A stretch of 64,000 nt of DNA from Lobulomyces angularis (GCA_027604685.1 JADHYX010000027.1:18767-82766), one strand, 5' to 3'; shown: positions 1 through 11,901, numbered from the stretch's first letter. Notes: generated from the letters alone by a model not told the origin. Numbers and translations are program-made.

Positions 1-511
1 TAGAAATTAATTAAATAAATTCTGAGTTTTGAAAACAATCTGAAAATTAAAGATTGGAAAAAAAAATGAAAATTTGTAAAATTTCTACATTAAAGGGAAC
101 TACACCTTCTTACAATGAGGGATGTTCACTTGATAGTAAAAATTACCTTGTAATTATGGGAGACGATAATTCAAAGTTTTGATTCAGCTTGAAATTTTGT
201 GTGCAATGAACAAAGATTTTGATTGAATCGTTTATAATGATGGTTGAATACTTTTTTTATCTAAATTAATGGTTTTTAAAATATTGTTTTATCGTTAAGA
301 TTTCATTATATGCAAGTCGACCAAAGTTTCCATCATCAGTCTATCGACCTATTACAATAGAATAAAACAGAAGTATATTCATTACCATAGTGACGTAGTT
401 ACTTTTAAGTTTCATTTTATCTAAAAAAAAAAAACCTCCTATATTTTTAAACTTGTAAAAATACAAAGTAAAAACAACATACTAAACCAACGCAAAAAGC
501 AACGTTTATAA
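1..511. other. Unassigned left edge
   Basis: I see no supported gene. A 38-codon ATG frame runs from 66 to 182 on the + strand, and short open stretches on the - strand near 100-220 look weakly protein-like, but none could be joined into a model. The last 100 bases are probably promoter and 5' leader of the oxysterol-binding protein gene. Confidence 0.4.
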
Positions 512-2073
512 ATGAGCAACGCTACCTCGGAAGAAGTTATACTTCCTTTAAAAGAATTCATAAAAACTTTGGATAATTTGAATGTGGATAATTCTGAAGA
601 AACATATTCCATCTCAACATTTTTTAAAAAAGTGGTTTCTTTTGGAAGTGGAAACTTGGTAATCAAAAAATATAAAAATTTGAATAAAATTCTTAATATA
701 TTTGCTACCAAATAAGGATGACTTAGGTGTAGCTGCCCCAATGACCTTATTGGAACCTGAAAGCGGTTTGAAAATGTGGGTAAAAAGAAACGTCAACCCT
801 TTTATAGAAATTGGAGGTGATGACCCTATTGAAAGAATGATTTCTGTTTTGTAATGAAATTTTTTGCTTTATTTTTTGCTGGGATTAATTTTTGTTAACC
901 ATTCATTTAAAGAAAATTTCAAGTTGCAAATTTGGCCTTTATTGCACATAAAATGAAAAAACCTTTGAATCCTTTAATATGTAAGTATTGTAAACATTAT
1001 CTTTATAACAAAAATGAAAAAAATTAATAAAGAAAGGTTGAAACAAAAAAAATATTAGAATCAACAATTCATTATAACAATTAATACAAATTTTTTATCT
1101 TCTTTTCAAGCTGAAACTTATTTTTCTACCTTCAAGGCAAAAAATGATGAAATTCCTTCTGTGGTATACATTGCTGAACAAGTTTCACATCATCCCCCTA
1201 TAAGCGCTATTTATATGAGTACTGCGAATGGAAATGTTCAATTACACAGCACCACTTTCCCAAAATTCACTGTTGGAAAAGGAATGCACTTATTAATTAA
1301 AGAGCAGGGCTCAAGCATTATTAACATTCATTCTTGGGATGAAGTTTACGAATTTGGCATACCTAACATTATAGTACAGCCTAGAGCTACATTTTTTTAC
1401 GATGCGACTGTAGATCTATATTTTGATGGTTGCTTAACTATTACTTGTAAAAAATCAAATCTTCATGTAAAAATTAATTTTGCTGCGAAGACTTTTTTAA
1501 GAAATCCTGGAACTGGCATTACTGGGGAGGTATGCCTTATTTTTAATTTTACATTATTTTTATTTTCGATTTTAGATTTATTATGATGATGACTCTGGGC
1601 CTCATCACGATGTTTTATATACCATAGGTGGTGATTGGAAAAAATTAATCTGGTTAAAAAAAGTCGGAACTAAAAAGGAAATAATCATTGCAGACAATAG
1701 AAAAGTAAGCATTTTCGCATTTTACATATTCATTTCTATAAAGTGTCCGAGAGATATAGGTCTTGTTTTAACTTTACCTGAAAAACTGGAAGATTCTCAT
1801 TCCGAGAGGGTATGGTCTAAAGTAATTGAAGCAATGCAAAAAAAAGATTATAAAACAGCATCAAAATTAAAAAAAAGTTTGGAACAGTGGCAGAGAAGTT
1901 ACTTTTTATATTTAAAAAAAAATAATTTGGACCATCACCCGGAATATTTTAAGAAAAATGCGGTAGAACTAGACAGCAACAAAAGCTGGATCTTCAAAAC
2001 GGAGGATTTTGAGCTAGTGAAAGATAATGCTAATTTATATTACAAAAAAATCGAAAAAACAAGTGGTAATTAA
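512..2073 (+). CDS. Oxysterol-binding protein-related lipid transfer protein (Osh/ORP, short type)
   Basis: This protein moves sterol or phosphoinositide lipids between membranes. The spliced model has six exons (512-658, 717-850, 913-980, 1111-1529, 1576-1704, 1744-2073) that join in frame. The family signature EQVSHHPP is encoded near 1172-1195, preceded by the KPLNPLI block that leads into the lid and pocket. The C-terminal half keeps the family's YTIGGDWKK-like block and the W-x-R-x-Y-like region (EQWQRSYFLY). No PH domain, ankyrin repeats or FFAT motif are visible, so it resembles the short yeast Osh4-type proteins. The EQVSHHPP exon alone establishes the family; the sterol versus PI4P preference cannot be read from the sequence. 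Confidence 0.95.
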
Positions 2074-2139
2074 TTTATTTTTCGAAGAATTTCAATTTAG
2101 CTTTAACTGTTTGCAATTAAAAAAGGGATCAGCGAATCT

Positions 2140-3137
2140 ATGGATGGAAAAACGACAGCCAGCGAAAATACTCATTTAACTTCAAAAAGCAACAAGAGTG
2201 AAGAATTTGAGAATTTTAAAGCTGAAGAGGAAATTAGTTATGCAGCACATTCTGGTATTTTATTCTTTAACCTTTAATATGTTTAAACTTATTCACTGTT
2301 TTTTACAGAATTAAAAGAAGAGCTTTCACCATCTACTTCAGATATTATCAATTCTCGCAGTGACGCACATGATGAAATAAAGGCAGCAGAAACTTCAGAA
2401 GAGTTTTCTCTAGGTTCCGCTGTTGAAAGTTACACAGAAGATTTCATTTCTCTGCAAGTAAATAGTTTATTAAAAAATCTAAGATTTTAATGATATTGAA
2501 GGACGAAAGGAAAAACCATTCGAAATCTATAAACAATTCAGTAAACCTTGAAGAGTGTCATGTACAAGTAGCGGAATTGTTTGTTAAGAATGATATTTCA
2601 GATGTTTCATTGCCAACTGAAATTGAAAAAAAAAATGATTGCTCTACTATTAAAACCATTGAACGCTGTCGCAAACTTGCCGATGAAGAGGAGAAATTCG
2701 ATTTAGTATTAGCTTTTGACGAGGCAAACATTTTCGTAGAGGCAAATTCTGTTTTTAGCGAACCAAAAGAATTAAAATCACCGTCGGAAGAAGTTGTTGA
2801 TTGCAATTCTCTACAAAATGTACGAAAGAAGGAAGAGGGAGAGTCTGAGGAAGTTTTAGTTTTTAATTCCACAGAAGAGGTAGACGTGGAAGTCATAAAA
2901 AATAGAAAGATCTTTTCAAGATTAGAAAATAACAAAGAAGTGGAATGCAGGCACTTTTCCAATAGTAGCGATGCTAATGAATCAATTTCAGTAAAAAAAC
3001 TTTTAAAAACTTTTAATGGAGAAAATTTTACATTAAATTGTGAAACAGAATCTTTAATGAAAGGTGAAATAGAAGCTATTGAAGGTAAAAAAGTTTTAAG
3101 CAAAGTTGTTAGGAAGCTGTATGTTGATGTGGATTAA
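2140..3137 (+). CDS. Acidic, Ser/Glu-rich protein of unknown function
   Basis: This three-exon model starts MDGKTTASENTH at 2140. It splices at 2255-2308 (54 nt) and 2458-2501 (44 nt) and ends at 3137. The joins are in frame and remove the internal stop at 2488-2490. The product, about 300 residues, is rich in Glu, Lys, Ser and Asn and looks mostly disordered, with no transmembrane segment or recognisable domain. A short basic-hydrophobic tail (KVVRKLYVDVD) ends the protein. It starts only 66 bases after the stop of the oxysterol-binding protein gene on the same strand. I do not recognise it. Confidence 0.65.
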
Positions 3138-3305
3138 ATACAGCATTTATTATATCCTTTTCATATCTGTTTGTAAAAACAATCTAATTAATTGCATTAT
3201 ATTTAAATTATAAATTAAAAAATAAAAAAGTTTACAAAGGAATTATTTTTAGTGAAAGAAGTACTAAGAAAAGTTGAAATTTCTAAATTAACAAATAAAA
3301 AGATT

Positions 3306-5359
3306 TTAAACTTCTAAGTCATGAAATCGAATATATAGTTCATCTATAAAATGCAAATGCTTGATTCCAGGATATCTAAAAAGCAAAAAATTAAAAAAAA
3401 TTGAAAGTAAAAAAAAAAAAAATTACCTGCTTTCCTTAAAAGCCATTATTGCATCCTTTATCTTTAATTTTTTCTTTTTTATTAAATAGCAACAAATCAT
3501 AAATCCAGTTCTATTGAATCCATAATGACAATGAACTCCAATTTCTTTTGTTGGATGTTTAGACCAAAAGTCTATAAAGAGAATTATTTATATTTATCAA
3601 TTGGTGTAGTTTATCAATAAAAACCTTCACATTCGTTAATAAAGGCATCAACCTCGCTCTCAGTTGGAGGAATTTTGCTTGTGGTAGATATTTTTTTATA
3701 TTTTGATGTCAAGGTATTTAATTCTTTTGATTCGTATTTAGGTTCATCTTTTGAAATGTCTAAATAGTAATGTTATTTAAAATAATTTATACTGTATGTA
3801 AATTGTATTAAAAATATAACAATATGTAAAAATTAAATGTTTTTAACTTTACCAATTATTAATCCAATATTTTCATTGTTTTTAAGTAATATCGAGGGTG
3901 AATGTGTCGGGTCATTTTGTAATAAGGTCTTCATTGGCCTAAAATTGTAAACATTTTTCGAAACTGATTCAATTTTTTTCCATTTTTCAAAATTTCTATT
4001 ATATATTTATTGTTAATATCATTATTTATTTTTGCCTTAAGAATTGTTTAAAAAAAAAAACTCCGTACAAAATTCAAAACTATAAAACTTACTTCAAAGA
4101 CCACTTAGGGTTATTAATAACATCTTTCTGTAGCATATGATGTAAACCAAACTCGATACCATTTTCTTTGTGTATCAATTTCCTTTTCAGAAAATTATAA
4201 ATGAAAGCGTTAACAATTTCACTGAATTCGAGCATTATATTGTGCCCTGCATTTTTAATTAGATGGGATTCTAAATTATTTTTTTGCGCTAAAACCTCTT
4301 TAAAATAATTGAAGTTTTCTAATTTTGTGACTTGGTCCTCTTCTCCTTTAAAAAATTATCATTACACAAATATTCCATTTTGGATACCTGAAATTAGTAG
4401 ACTTGGGCAATCAATTGACTTTAAATCAATATAATTAGTAAAGGAAATGCCCTGCAACGTCTTTTTAATTCTAAAAGAATGAAAACTTTGTTAGTATGAG
4501 TATTCCAGTTCGTTTTTTTATCAATAAAATAACTATGTTACAAATGTTGCTTAATTTATAAGACTGAGTCAAATTTTACTTTATACGTACACATTAGTAT
4601 CAACTTGAGCATTCCAAAAAAGTTGTTTTTCCCTTAAAGATTCTGAGGCATTTTTAGATAATAATCTGGTAACAGAAACACTATTTGTTCCCCCAATTCT
4701 TTCTAAAAGCCGAAAAATATTGATTACAAAATTAGGGAGACTTAAAATGCGCTTATTAAATTGTAATTCTTTAATAGTCGCATCCATTTTTGGTGAAAGA
4801 AAGCATACTAATGTAGGCTTATATTCAGCCTCCATCATTATTAACTTTCCATAAGCTTTGGATACTATAGCCGTTCCGTATGAATGACCAATTAAAACAA
4901 GATCTTGCTTGGGAAGCTTGAATTTTTTTATTATGTAAATTAAATCATCCACTACTGATGAAGTTCTATAAAATTCCATTGCTTCCGGTTTTTCACTCTT
5001 TCCAAAACCACATATTTCAAATGATAGAACCGATGCAACGTGTGAAAAGTGTTCTAATTGATTTATCCACTGACCTATGAAAAAAAAAATAGTTTAAAAA
5101 GTGTAAAATGAAAATACTTTGGCATTTTTTATTCTCTTCTACCTACATTTCCTCCAAAGCCAGGAACAAAAATCTTATTTCAATAGTTTTTAAAATAAAT
5201 TTAACAAAAGTAAATAAGTGAATTTACAATTAAAGGTGTGCTTTCCACAGGATTTTTAATGTGCACAAGTCTTAGTTTTTTTCCATTGACATCCAAAAAT
5301 AGTTCATTGCTCTTAATTAACTCTTCTTCTTGCTGTATTTTGGAACTAAAAAGTCCCAT
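3306..5359 (-). CDS. Alpha/beta hydrolase fused to RNA-triphosphatase-type dual-specificity phosphatase
   Basis: One spliced gene of about 471 residues and nine exons. The N-terminal part is an alpha/beta hydrolase: oxyanion-loop block FVPGFGGN (about residue 47), nucleophile elbow GHSYG (Ser near 118), acid in GEEDQVT (Asp near 246) and NAGH histidine (near 277), so the triad is complete. From about residue 326 the sequence switches to a cysteine phosphatase. PMKT, NIGLIID and PPTESEVDAF blocks lead to HCHYGFNRTGF (Cys near 415, Arg near 421), then KESRYPGIKH. These blocks match the RNA 5'-triphosphatase domain of metazoan/plant capping enzyme and DUSP11 rather than protein tyrosine phosphatases in general. 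The intron joining the two halves (WSLK to PMKT) splices in frame and I see no start codon that would create a second gene. Substrate unknown. Confidence 0.85.
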
Positions 5360-5870
5360 TTTTTAATTTTTTTTCCTATTCACTTACAGGATATCTGAGA
5401 TGAATTTTTTTGTATTTGAAAACAAATTTTATGCCACACTTCATGAAAATTACTATTCAAAATCACTTAAAAAGCCAATATTAATCTATATTAACAATTT
5501 TTTAAAAAGAAAGTTGGAACTAGTTTAAACAATGCCTGAAATCTAATAGCAAAATAGATAACCAATAATTGAATATTTTTTAATATTGGTGCTTGATTAC
5601 AAGAGGACGAAATATCATTTAACTCATTCTTTTTAATTTATACATATAATTCATTTACCAAAATTATCAAATATAACAGTATAAAAATGTTTAGAATTTT
5701 TTAACTTTTTATTCCCATGTACTAGTTTTCAACTCCGACTTTTTTAAGAAACTGGTTATTACAAAATTAAGAATATTGTAACAAAAACAGCTTCTTGAAA
5801 TCAAACCTTTTACTATTAAGAATTACAAAATTGAGCTTTTGATTCGAAGCTCATCATTACTCGTCCAAAG
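5360..5870. other. Divergent intergenic region
   Basis: These 511 bases lie between the hydrolase-phosphatase gene (-) and the fucosyltransferase gene (+). They probably contain both promoters. I see no gene, RNA or repeat here. Confidence 0.5.
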
Positions 5871-7445
5871 ATGGGTGCATTAAAGAGAAAAATTTACTTG
5901 AGAGTAATTAATTTTTCAATAATATTAAGTTTAGTATATTTTATAATAAATGCAACGAAATTTTTGGAAAAAAAACCAAAAATGATTGTGGTGGAAGTAA
6001 AAAAAAAAGATACTTGGTTAAGAAGAAGTGAAAATTTGAAACAATATTATTGTTATTTGAATGAAGAAAGTGGGATTGAAACTGTTTCTGAAAATGAATT
6101 AAGGTCAAAAAATAACAACAAGTTTTTAAGTTTTGAAAACTTTGAAAATTCTGGGGGATTGTTGGGAAATGATTATAGTAGGCTCTGTTCTATAAGTAAG
6201 GAAAAATAAAAATCATTTTTACCAGCAAATATATAATTTAAAATGAAAAAATTTTTAATATCAATAATTTAAGAACTGACCGAGAAAACTACACTAGGAG
6301 CTACAGCAGTGTAAAATGAATATTGAAACTAAAGACATCATATAACATGAAATAATATTTTAGGATGTGGGTGGATGATCACCCTAGTTTAGAGATTGAC
6401 CCAGATATAATCAATGACAAGGATCCAGGACACCTTCGAATATATTTTAGCATGGTAATTGATATAAGTTAAATGTGGTTTACAGAAAAAATTAAATACA
6501 GGAATCACGCACAAATAGAAAGGTTCATAATCCATCTGGGGACTTTTTAATCCAAAATTATTTTTATGATATCTTAATGACATATGAAATGAATTCAACG
6601 ATTCCATTAAATTATTTGAATTTGAATATGGAAAGTGAATTATATTTAAATAACGAAATCGAAAATTATAAAAAAAGTAAAAAGTTCAAAGTTGCTTATT
6701 TTGCGTCAAATTGCGGAGATCACACTGGTATCAAAAACATAGAAATTTTTTAATCACTGGCGTGTTGTGTTTAGGAAGAGATAAATTTGTTGCCGAGTTA
6801 AGTAATTACATTGAGGTTCACTCTTTCGGTAAAAGAATAAAGCACTAGCAAATTTCAATTCTTTATTTTATGAAAGGTAAGTGTCGACATAACGCAGACC
6901 CGAGTATCTTGTTCCCATCCTGCAAATCTTGCAATTTCGCTAAAGAATGTATATTAAAGTAAAGAAAAAGCATTAATGTTAAATTAATCAATTTTTTTTT
7001 TAGAAATTTCTATTTTACGTTAGCATTAGAAAACTCATATGATATTGACTACGTTACAGAAAAATTTTATGAGCCGTTGAAGGTAGGGTCAATACCCATT
7101 TATCGTGGCGCCCCGGTAATAAATTTTTATAATCCTATCAAAAATTAAAAAATATTTATTTTAGAATGTTGCAAAATTTTCACCTCATGAGGATAGTTAT
7201 ATCAATACAAATGATTTTCAAAACGTAAAGAGTCTTGCTGATTATTTGCATAACATAATTGAAGATGACGAATTGCATTTTCAAAAAACGTAATTTTTTC
7301 ACAATATTTTAATCACGTTATCTCTTTTTACAGTATAGGATGGAGAAGCGAAAGATTAAAAAACGCGCAGTTTAGAAATTTGACGAAATTTGGTTTTGAC
7401 TCTAGTATTTGTAGACTTTGTTTTCATATTAAGGAAAACTATTAA
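5871..7445 (+). CDS. Glycosyltransferase family 10 (alpha-1,3-fucosyltransferase-like)
   Basis: A Golgi-type GDP-fucose-dependent fucosyltransferase. The start encodes a short basic cytosolic tail and one signal-anchor helix (about residues 10-28), giving type II topology. Conserved GT10 blocks follow in order across several short introns: an FSMES block spliced at about 6456-6500, FLIQNYFYDILMTYEMNSTIPL, AYFASNCGDHTGRDKFVAEL, FGKCRHN, then the donor-binding core FTLALENSYDIDYVTEKF and PLKVGSIPIYRGAP (about 7020-7120). A small middle exon (LTEKTTLGATAV) between about 6272 and 6315 is needed to keep frame into MWVDDHP. The C-terminus has a Cys-rich SSICRLCFHIKENY. Acceptor sugar unknown; the family call is secure. 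Confidence 0.92.
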
Positions 7446-7661
7446 TATCTGAAATGATAATATTTTACCTTGTATAATATTTTTTTTCGACAATATATGA
7501 TAGATTAAATTTTGGAAAAATTTTTTATTCCTAAAATAATGAAATATTTTATAAAAATATAAATTATTTTACTTAAAATGTGCATCAAATTTGGTTCAAA
7601 ATTTAATAAAACTTTTGGTCCAATTAATAAAACTTAGTAGAAGTAGTTAAATTTTGCAGTT

Positions 7662-8988
7662 TTACAGATGCGAAAAAACGTTCTTTACAGCCTCTAAAAC
7701 CTTTTCATGTATTTCCTTGTTACCGCAAGCAATTATACCTTTATTTACATTCAGATATCTACCTTTACTAAAGTTCAAGTCATTTCCATACATGTCACTA
7801 ACACACCCGCCTGCTTCTGAGACAATTAAACTCCCTGCTGCATGATCCTATAAAAGTCAAGAATGATTTTTCACTAGTGTGAGAATACCCAAATTTTTTC
7901 TTGATATTTTGGATTCGTAGGCAATCTAAGATAAATTGAAGCATCTCCTCTAGCAATAATACCATATTTGCACTGGCTGCAAAATTATAAGAAAGCAATA
8001 TAAAATATTGTCAATACCTATCCATTCTTACTGGAGATTTTTCTATACCCAAATGTTTACTAATTTTTGATGCTTCACTCTGATTACTATGTAACGCTTC
8101 CACCGATTCGCAAATGCTACAGTTTTTTAGTGTTTTTTCTTTCTCCGATGAAATTTTGTATTCTTCTGCGTCTTCAATAGACCGCTAATAAATAACTTTC
8201 AGTATGAATACATATAAGAGTCTACTTTACTTGAAACGAACCACCCCCTTTCACAGCTATAAGTATGGATCCTTTGGGAGAATTCTGTTCAGATAAGCTT
8301 AACGGTAAGTTTGGACAGCCTATCACCTCATAAAGTTAAAAAAGGGTTAGCTGGCAAAAATAAATCAAATTTCAATTTACTCCTAGTTCCACTTTTCCAT
8401 TAATGATCAACGCTAAACACACTGCAAATTGCTCACCTCTCAAAAATCCCTTTGTGCCATCTATAAAGGAAAAAATTAATTTAAAGAATATAGGGCATTA
8501 TTACCAATAGGATCTAAAGTCCAAAATCTTCCCGTTTCACCACCCTCATAGCTACCTTCATCAATATTTTTTAAGAGCTGTTAAAGAAAATAATGAAATC
8601 AGTAAAAAATATCAGGCTATTTCGTATTATGAGGAATATTACTAAGAAAAGTATATGAAATAGTAGTAATTACCTGTGAATCACTCAAGGAGACTTTGTC
8701 TTCATCAGCAAGAAACTTATTACTTAAATCCAAAACTTTTTTTTTTAAATCACTATTGTTAAGTATATCTTGGCTATCTTCTTCAGCAACTATGAAGTCA
8801 TTTTTGAAGTTTTTTTTTAAAATTGTGTTTATTACAGCTTGCGAACTAAGATCAGCAATAGTAACAGGAGAGTTATCAGACTTAATTAATGTATCACTTT
8901 TTGGCAAATTTTTAAAAACTGATCTGCATAGTAGAGAAGCTTTAATTACTGCTTGAATGGCTATTTTCCTTTCAAATTCCAAATACAT
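7662..8988 (-). CDS. MET22: 3'(2'),5'-bisphosphate nucleotidase (Met22/Hal2 type)
   Basis: Hydrolyses adenosine 3',5'-bisphosphate (PAP) to AMP, clearing the by-product of sulfate assimilation and sulfotransfer. It is a lithium-sensitive member of the inositol monophosphatase superfamily. The N-terminus from 8988 has the helix LEFERKIAIQAVIKASLL and the family's DNSPVTIADLSSQ motif. Metal-binding blocks follow: FIVAEEDSQ, FWTLDPIDGTKGFLRGEQFAVCLALI and, near the end, IWDHAAGSLIVSEAGG. All three metal motifs (EE, DPIDGT, WDHAAG) look intact. Seven or so short introns split the gene. It is closer to Hal2/BPNT than to inositol monophosphatase because of the KGFLR block and the SPV substrate-loop region. 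Confidence 0.93.
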
Positions 8989-9344
8989 TATTAAGTGAAA
9001 ATTTTAAGAGTAAAAATTTTATTTATTTAGTACAATTACTAAATTAAACTAAATTAAACTGGACCAATGAATCAAATGGAAGCTGTTATGAACATCATGT
9101 TACTCCTGGAAATTTGTTCAATATGTATTATGTTACAATTTCAAAAATAGAATTTAGAAAAAAAACAGTTTTAAGTTTAAAAATAGATTTTTAAAGTTTT
9201 TTAAATAAAATATTTAAAAATAAATTACCAAAATAAGAAATCAGTGTTAGCTGTTACATCAGTTTGCAACTTATAAATTACCCAAAATTCTTTAAAAAAA
9301 ATTATTTCCTTCTTTTTTAAAAGAACAAATTTAAAAAAAAAAAT
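8989..9344. other. Divergent intergenic region
   Basis: These 356 AT-rich bases lie between the Met22-like gene (-) and the binding-protein-like gene (+), and presumably hold both promoters. I see no gene here. Confidence 0.5.
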
Positions 9345-10992
9345 ATGAAATTTTTTGTATTATGTCTGATTATTAAACTAATTTGCTCTCAATGTCCAAT
9401 TATAAATTGGAGTGAAAGTGAAAATGTGGATTTGTTTGAAAAATATTCCACCAAGTGGATTTCACGTAACTACAAAATTCTCTATTTAATAACTGTAATT
9501 TTTTTTTAGAAAACCTTCCATCATCTACAATTGCTTATTCTTCTTATTATGCAACTTTGAAGACTCCAGCCCAAAATATTGTTTTTTACTTTTGCAATAC
9601 TAAACAACCAGATATAAATGATGTAGCTAACCCAACTTACGTTGAAATTGGTAACTTAAATTCGTTAGCTGTTACCGATATGCAAGCATTGGGATTTTTA
9701 GAGGTATTTTATGTTTCTACATAGATCTTAAAAAGTTTTTTTTTTAAATGCCAGAGGTTGGATATAAATTTGTATTCTAAGTTAAAAGTTGTATCTCCTA
9801 TCTCAAAAGTTTTTATTCCATGTTTACAGAAATTAGTTGAAGATAAATCTATTAAAGAAACTGCGGAAACTTCTGATACAATTGACTTGCTATTAGGTTC
9901 CAAAAATTCGTTATCACTGCCTGAAATAAAATCAATTCAGTTCAAGGAAAATTTATTGGCGTTTAATACTCCCCTTAGTAGAAGTGAAATCGGGTTTTTA
10001 ATAATATCCACTCTATTCCCGCAAGTAAAGGGATTGGAAACTTTTTCAAAAATAAGTAAACAATACAACTGCATTGCTTTAGCCGGAAAATCGGTAGAAA
10101 ATGGTGGAATGAATAAGGAACCATTGAAAAATGTTGTTTGGTCTGAAATGGTGAACGGGACATGGACTTCTCCAGATTTCGAATATAATAAGGTGCTAAT
10201 GAAGGATATTGGTATGAACTTGGTAACTTTGGAATCAGGAATTTCTAATAGCAGTTTTTCTGAACTCTTATACAAAACTGATGTCATTGTGGATGTTACA
10301 AATCAAATCAGCGGCATTGCTGAATTTTTGAAAATTGCACTTGATAACCCAGACACCAAAAATAAACCTGCAGTTACTGTAATGACTGGGTTCACTTTAA
10401 AATTAGACAAACTTTTGAATACCGAAGGTGGCGGTTCAGGTATACCTTTGAAAATTTTGAAGATAAACTATTGAACTATTTAATTTTCTAATAGCTTATG
10501 AAAATACTGGTTACTCTCGTCCCGATTTTATGCTTATTGACTTTCAAAAGGAAATATTTCCCAACTGGAATCCAAACTATTTACACAGTATATATGTTAG
10601 AAACTTATCCCCAGGTATTTATCAACTGGCCATTGTGCAATTTAATATATTTTTTGAAAGGTGACACCCCCATTCATCAAACTTCCGCAGATTGTTCGCA
10701 AAGCCTACCAACATTAACCTGTCCTGCTATTGTAGTTCCAAAAGGATTGAATGATGACTCTACTTCTGGAAATAAAAATTCAGAAACTTTGAAAGGAGGA
10801 ATTGGATTTGCGACTATTGCTGGAATAATTATTGCGATTTTAATCGTAGCTGGTATAGTTGCTGGTTACCTATTTCGAAGTCGAAGCAATGCTGCAACTA
10901 AGAATATCCCGATTGAAAATGGTGGGCAAGGAAAGTTTGTTAAAATGGACGGTGGAAATGAAGAAATACCATTGAAGACAATTAGAAAATAA
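9345..10992 (+). CDS. Type I membrane protein with periplasmic-binding-protein-like ectodomain
   Basis: The start at 9345 gives a signal peptide (MKFFVLCLIIKLICSQ). A large extracellular region follows, then a Ser/Gly/Asn stalk and one transmembrane helix (GFATIAGIIIAILIVAGIVAGYLF, about 10801-10872) with a short basic tail. Four introns fit; the last, 46 nt near 10616-10661, is required for frame although the unspliced reading is also open for 16 codons. The ectodomain pattern (PTYVEIGNLNSLAVTDMQALG; KLEDKS... ; WSEMVNGTWTSPDFEYNKVLMKDIGMNLV; ELLYKTDVIVD) resembles class III substrate-binding proteins (BtuF/TroA-like): recurring ligand-loop W-x-x-P and a distal 'is it a transporter ligand' segment. 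I infer a surface receptor or scavenger for a metal chelate or cofactor. No transporter gene is adjacent. Confidence 0.6.
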
Positions 10993-11194
10993 TATTTCTT
11001 TCTCATTCAATTTTCTCTGTTTTCTATAGATATCAGTCTTTATACATTAAAAATTTTTTTATTTAATAGTTTCTTATAATAAGATCGTAAAAAATTTTTT
11101 TAATTTAAACCTAAAATTTTTACCTTCAAATTTTTAATTTTTGAAAAAAAAAAAAAATACTACAAATAATCATATTTTCAAAAATAGAAAAAAT

Positions 11195-11901
11195 TTAAAT
11201 ATGTTTAACCAAATCTTCAAAAGCTTCTCTCTTTTTAAACTTTGAGTCTTCCACAACGTTTGCAGTAGCTAAAAATAACAATAAAGTAAATATTTTGAAA
11301 AAAAAAGTATACAATTTTCAGTAGCAAATTCTGAAGACCATTCAACAAAAGTTTGTTCTTTTGGGGTGGTGACTTTTCGTAACCTTAAAGTATGCACGGC
11401 ACTGAAATATTGTGCACTTGGATTAGATTCTATAACTTCATAAGTTATAAAGTGATCTAAATCTGAAAGTTCAAGAACTTTAAATTTTTGAACAGTCCCT
11501 TAATAATTTAAAAAAGTTTAAGGATTTCAATTTTATAAGTTATTTTTATTTTTATACCATCTTTAAAAGTAACAGTTCTTAAGCTTCCTACTTCAGCTGC
11601 AGTACCTTCAACTTTGGCAGTGGTAACTTGAGTCCACCACTTAAATTCTAAAGATCTGATTAAGTCCCAGACCTATTTGAAAGTAATTGTAAATAAATTT
11701 AAAAAAAATATTAATAACAGATAATATATCATTTATTCGACTTCAGGATAAATGAATTTAAAGGAAGAAAAAAAACAGAAGTTTATGAAAAAGGTGATTT
11801 AGATCTCCAGTGGTTCATTTAAATATGTATGTAAAATAACGTGCCTTGCTAACAGGAGCAGCAACAATAGTACTTTCTTGATTTCTTGAGGAAGATGACA
11901 T
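11195..11901 (-). CDS. SRPBCC (START/Bet v 1-like) superfamily protein
   Basis: A small soluble protein of about 140 residues with four exons on the - strand. The order of elements is that of a helix-grip fold: N-terminal strand STIVAAPVSK, helix VWDLIRSLEFKWW, strands EVGSLRTVTFKDG and VQKFKVLELSDLDHFITYEVIES, then SAVHTLRLRKV, EQTFVEWSSEFA and a C-terminal helix EAFEDLVKHI. This is the polyketide-cyclase/PYR-like branch, which binds hydrophobic ligands. The function is not known from sequence. The first intron (11673-11844, 172 nt) appears to begin with GC rather than GT if the family spacing AP-x-x-K-VW is kept. No neighbouring gene hints at a ligand. Confidence 0.75.

Noticed and set aside
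2458..2483. A 26-nt intron in the acidic gene
   Set aside because: The next acceptor at 2500-2501 gives a 44-nt intron of normal size with an in-frame join.
3306..4000. Reading the phosphatase half as a stand-alone DUSP11-like gene
   Set aside because: No ATG in frame precedes the PMKT block within its exon, and the preceding intron splices in frame to the hydrolase.
10672..10701. A 30-nt GT-AG segment in the binding-protein-like gene
   Set aside because: Removing it puts the conserved C-terminal transmembrane segment out of frame; the upstream 46-nt intron fits.
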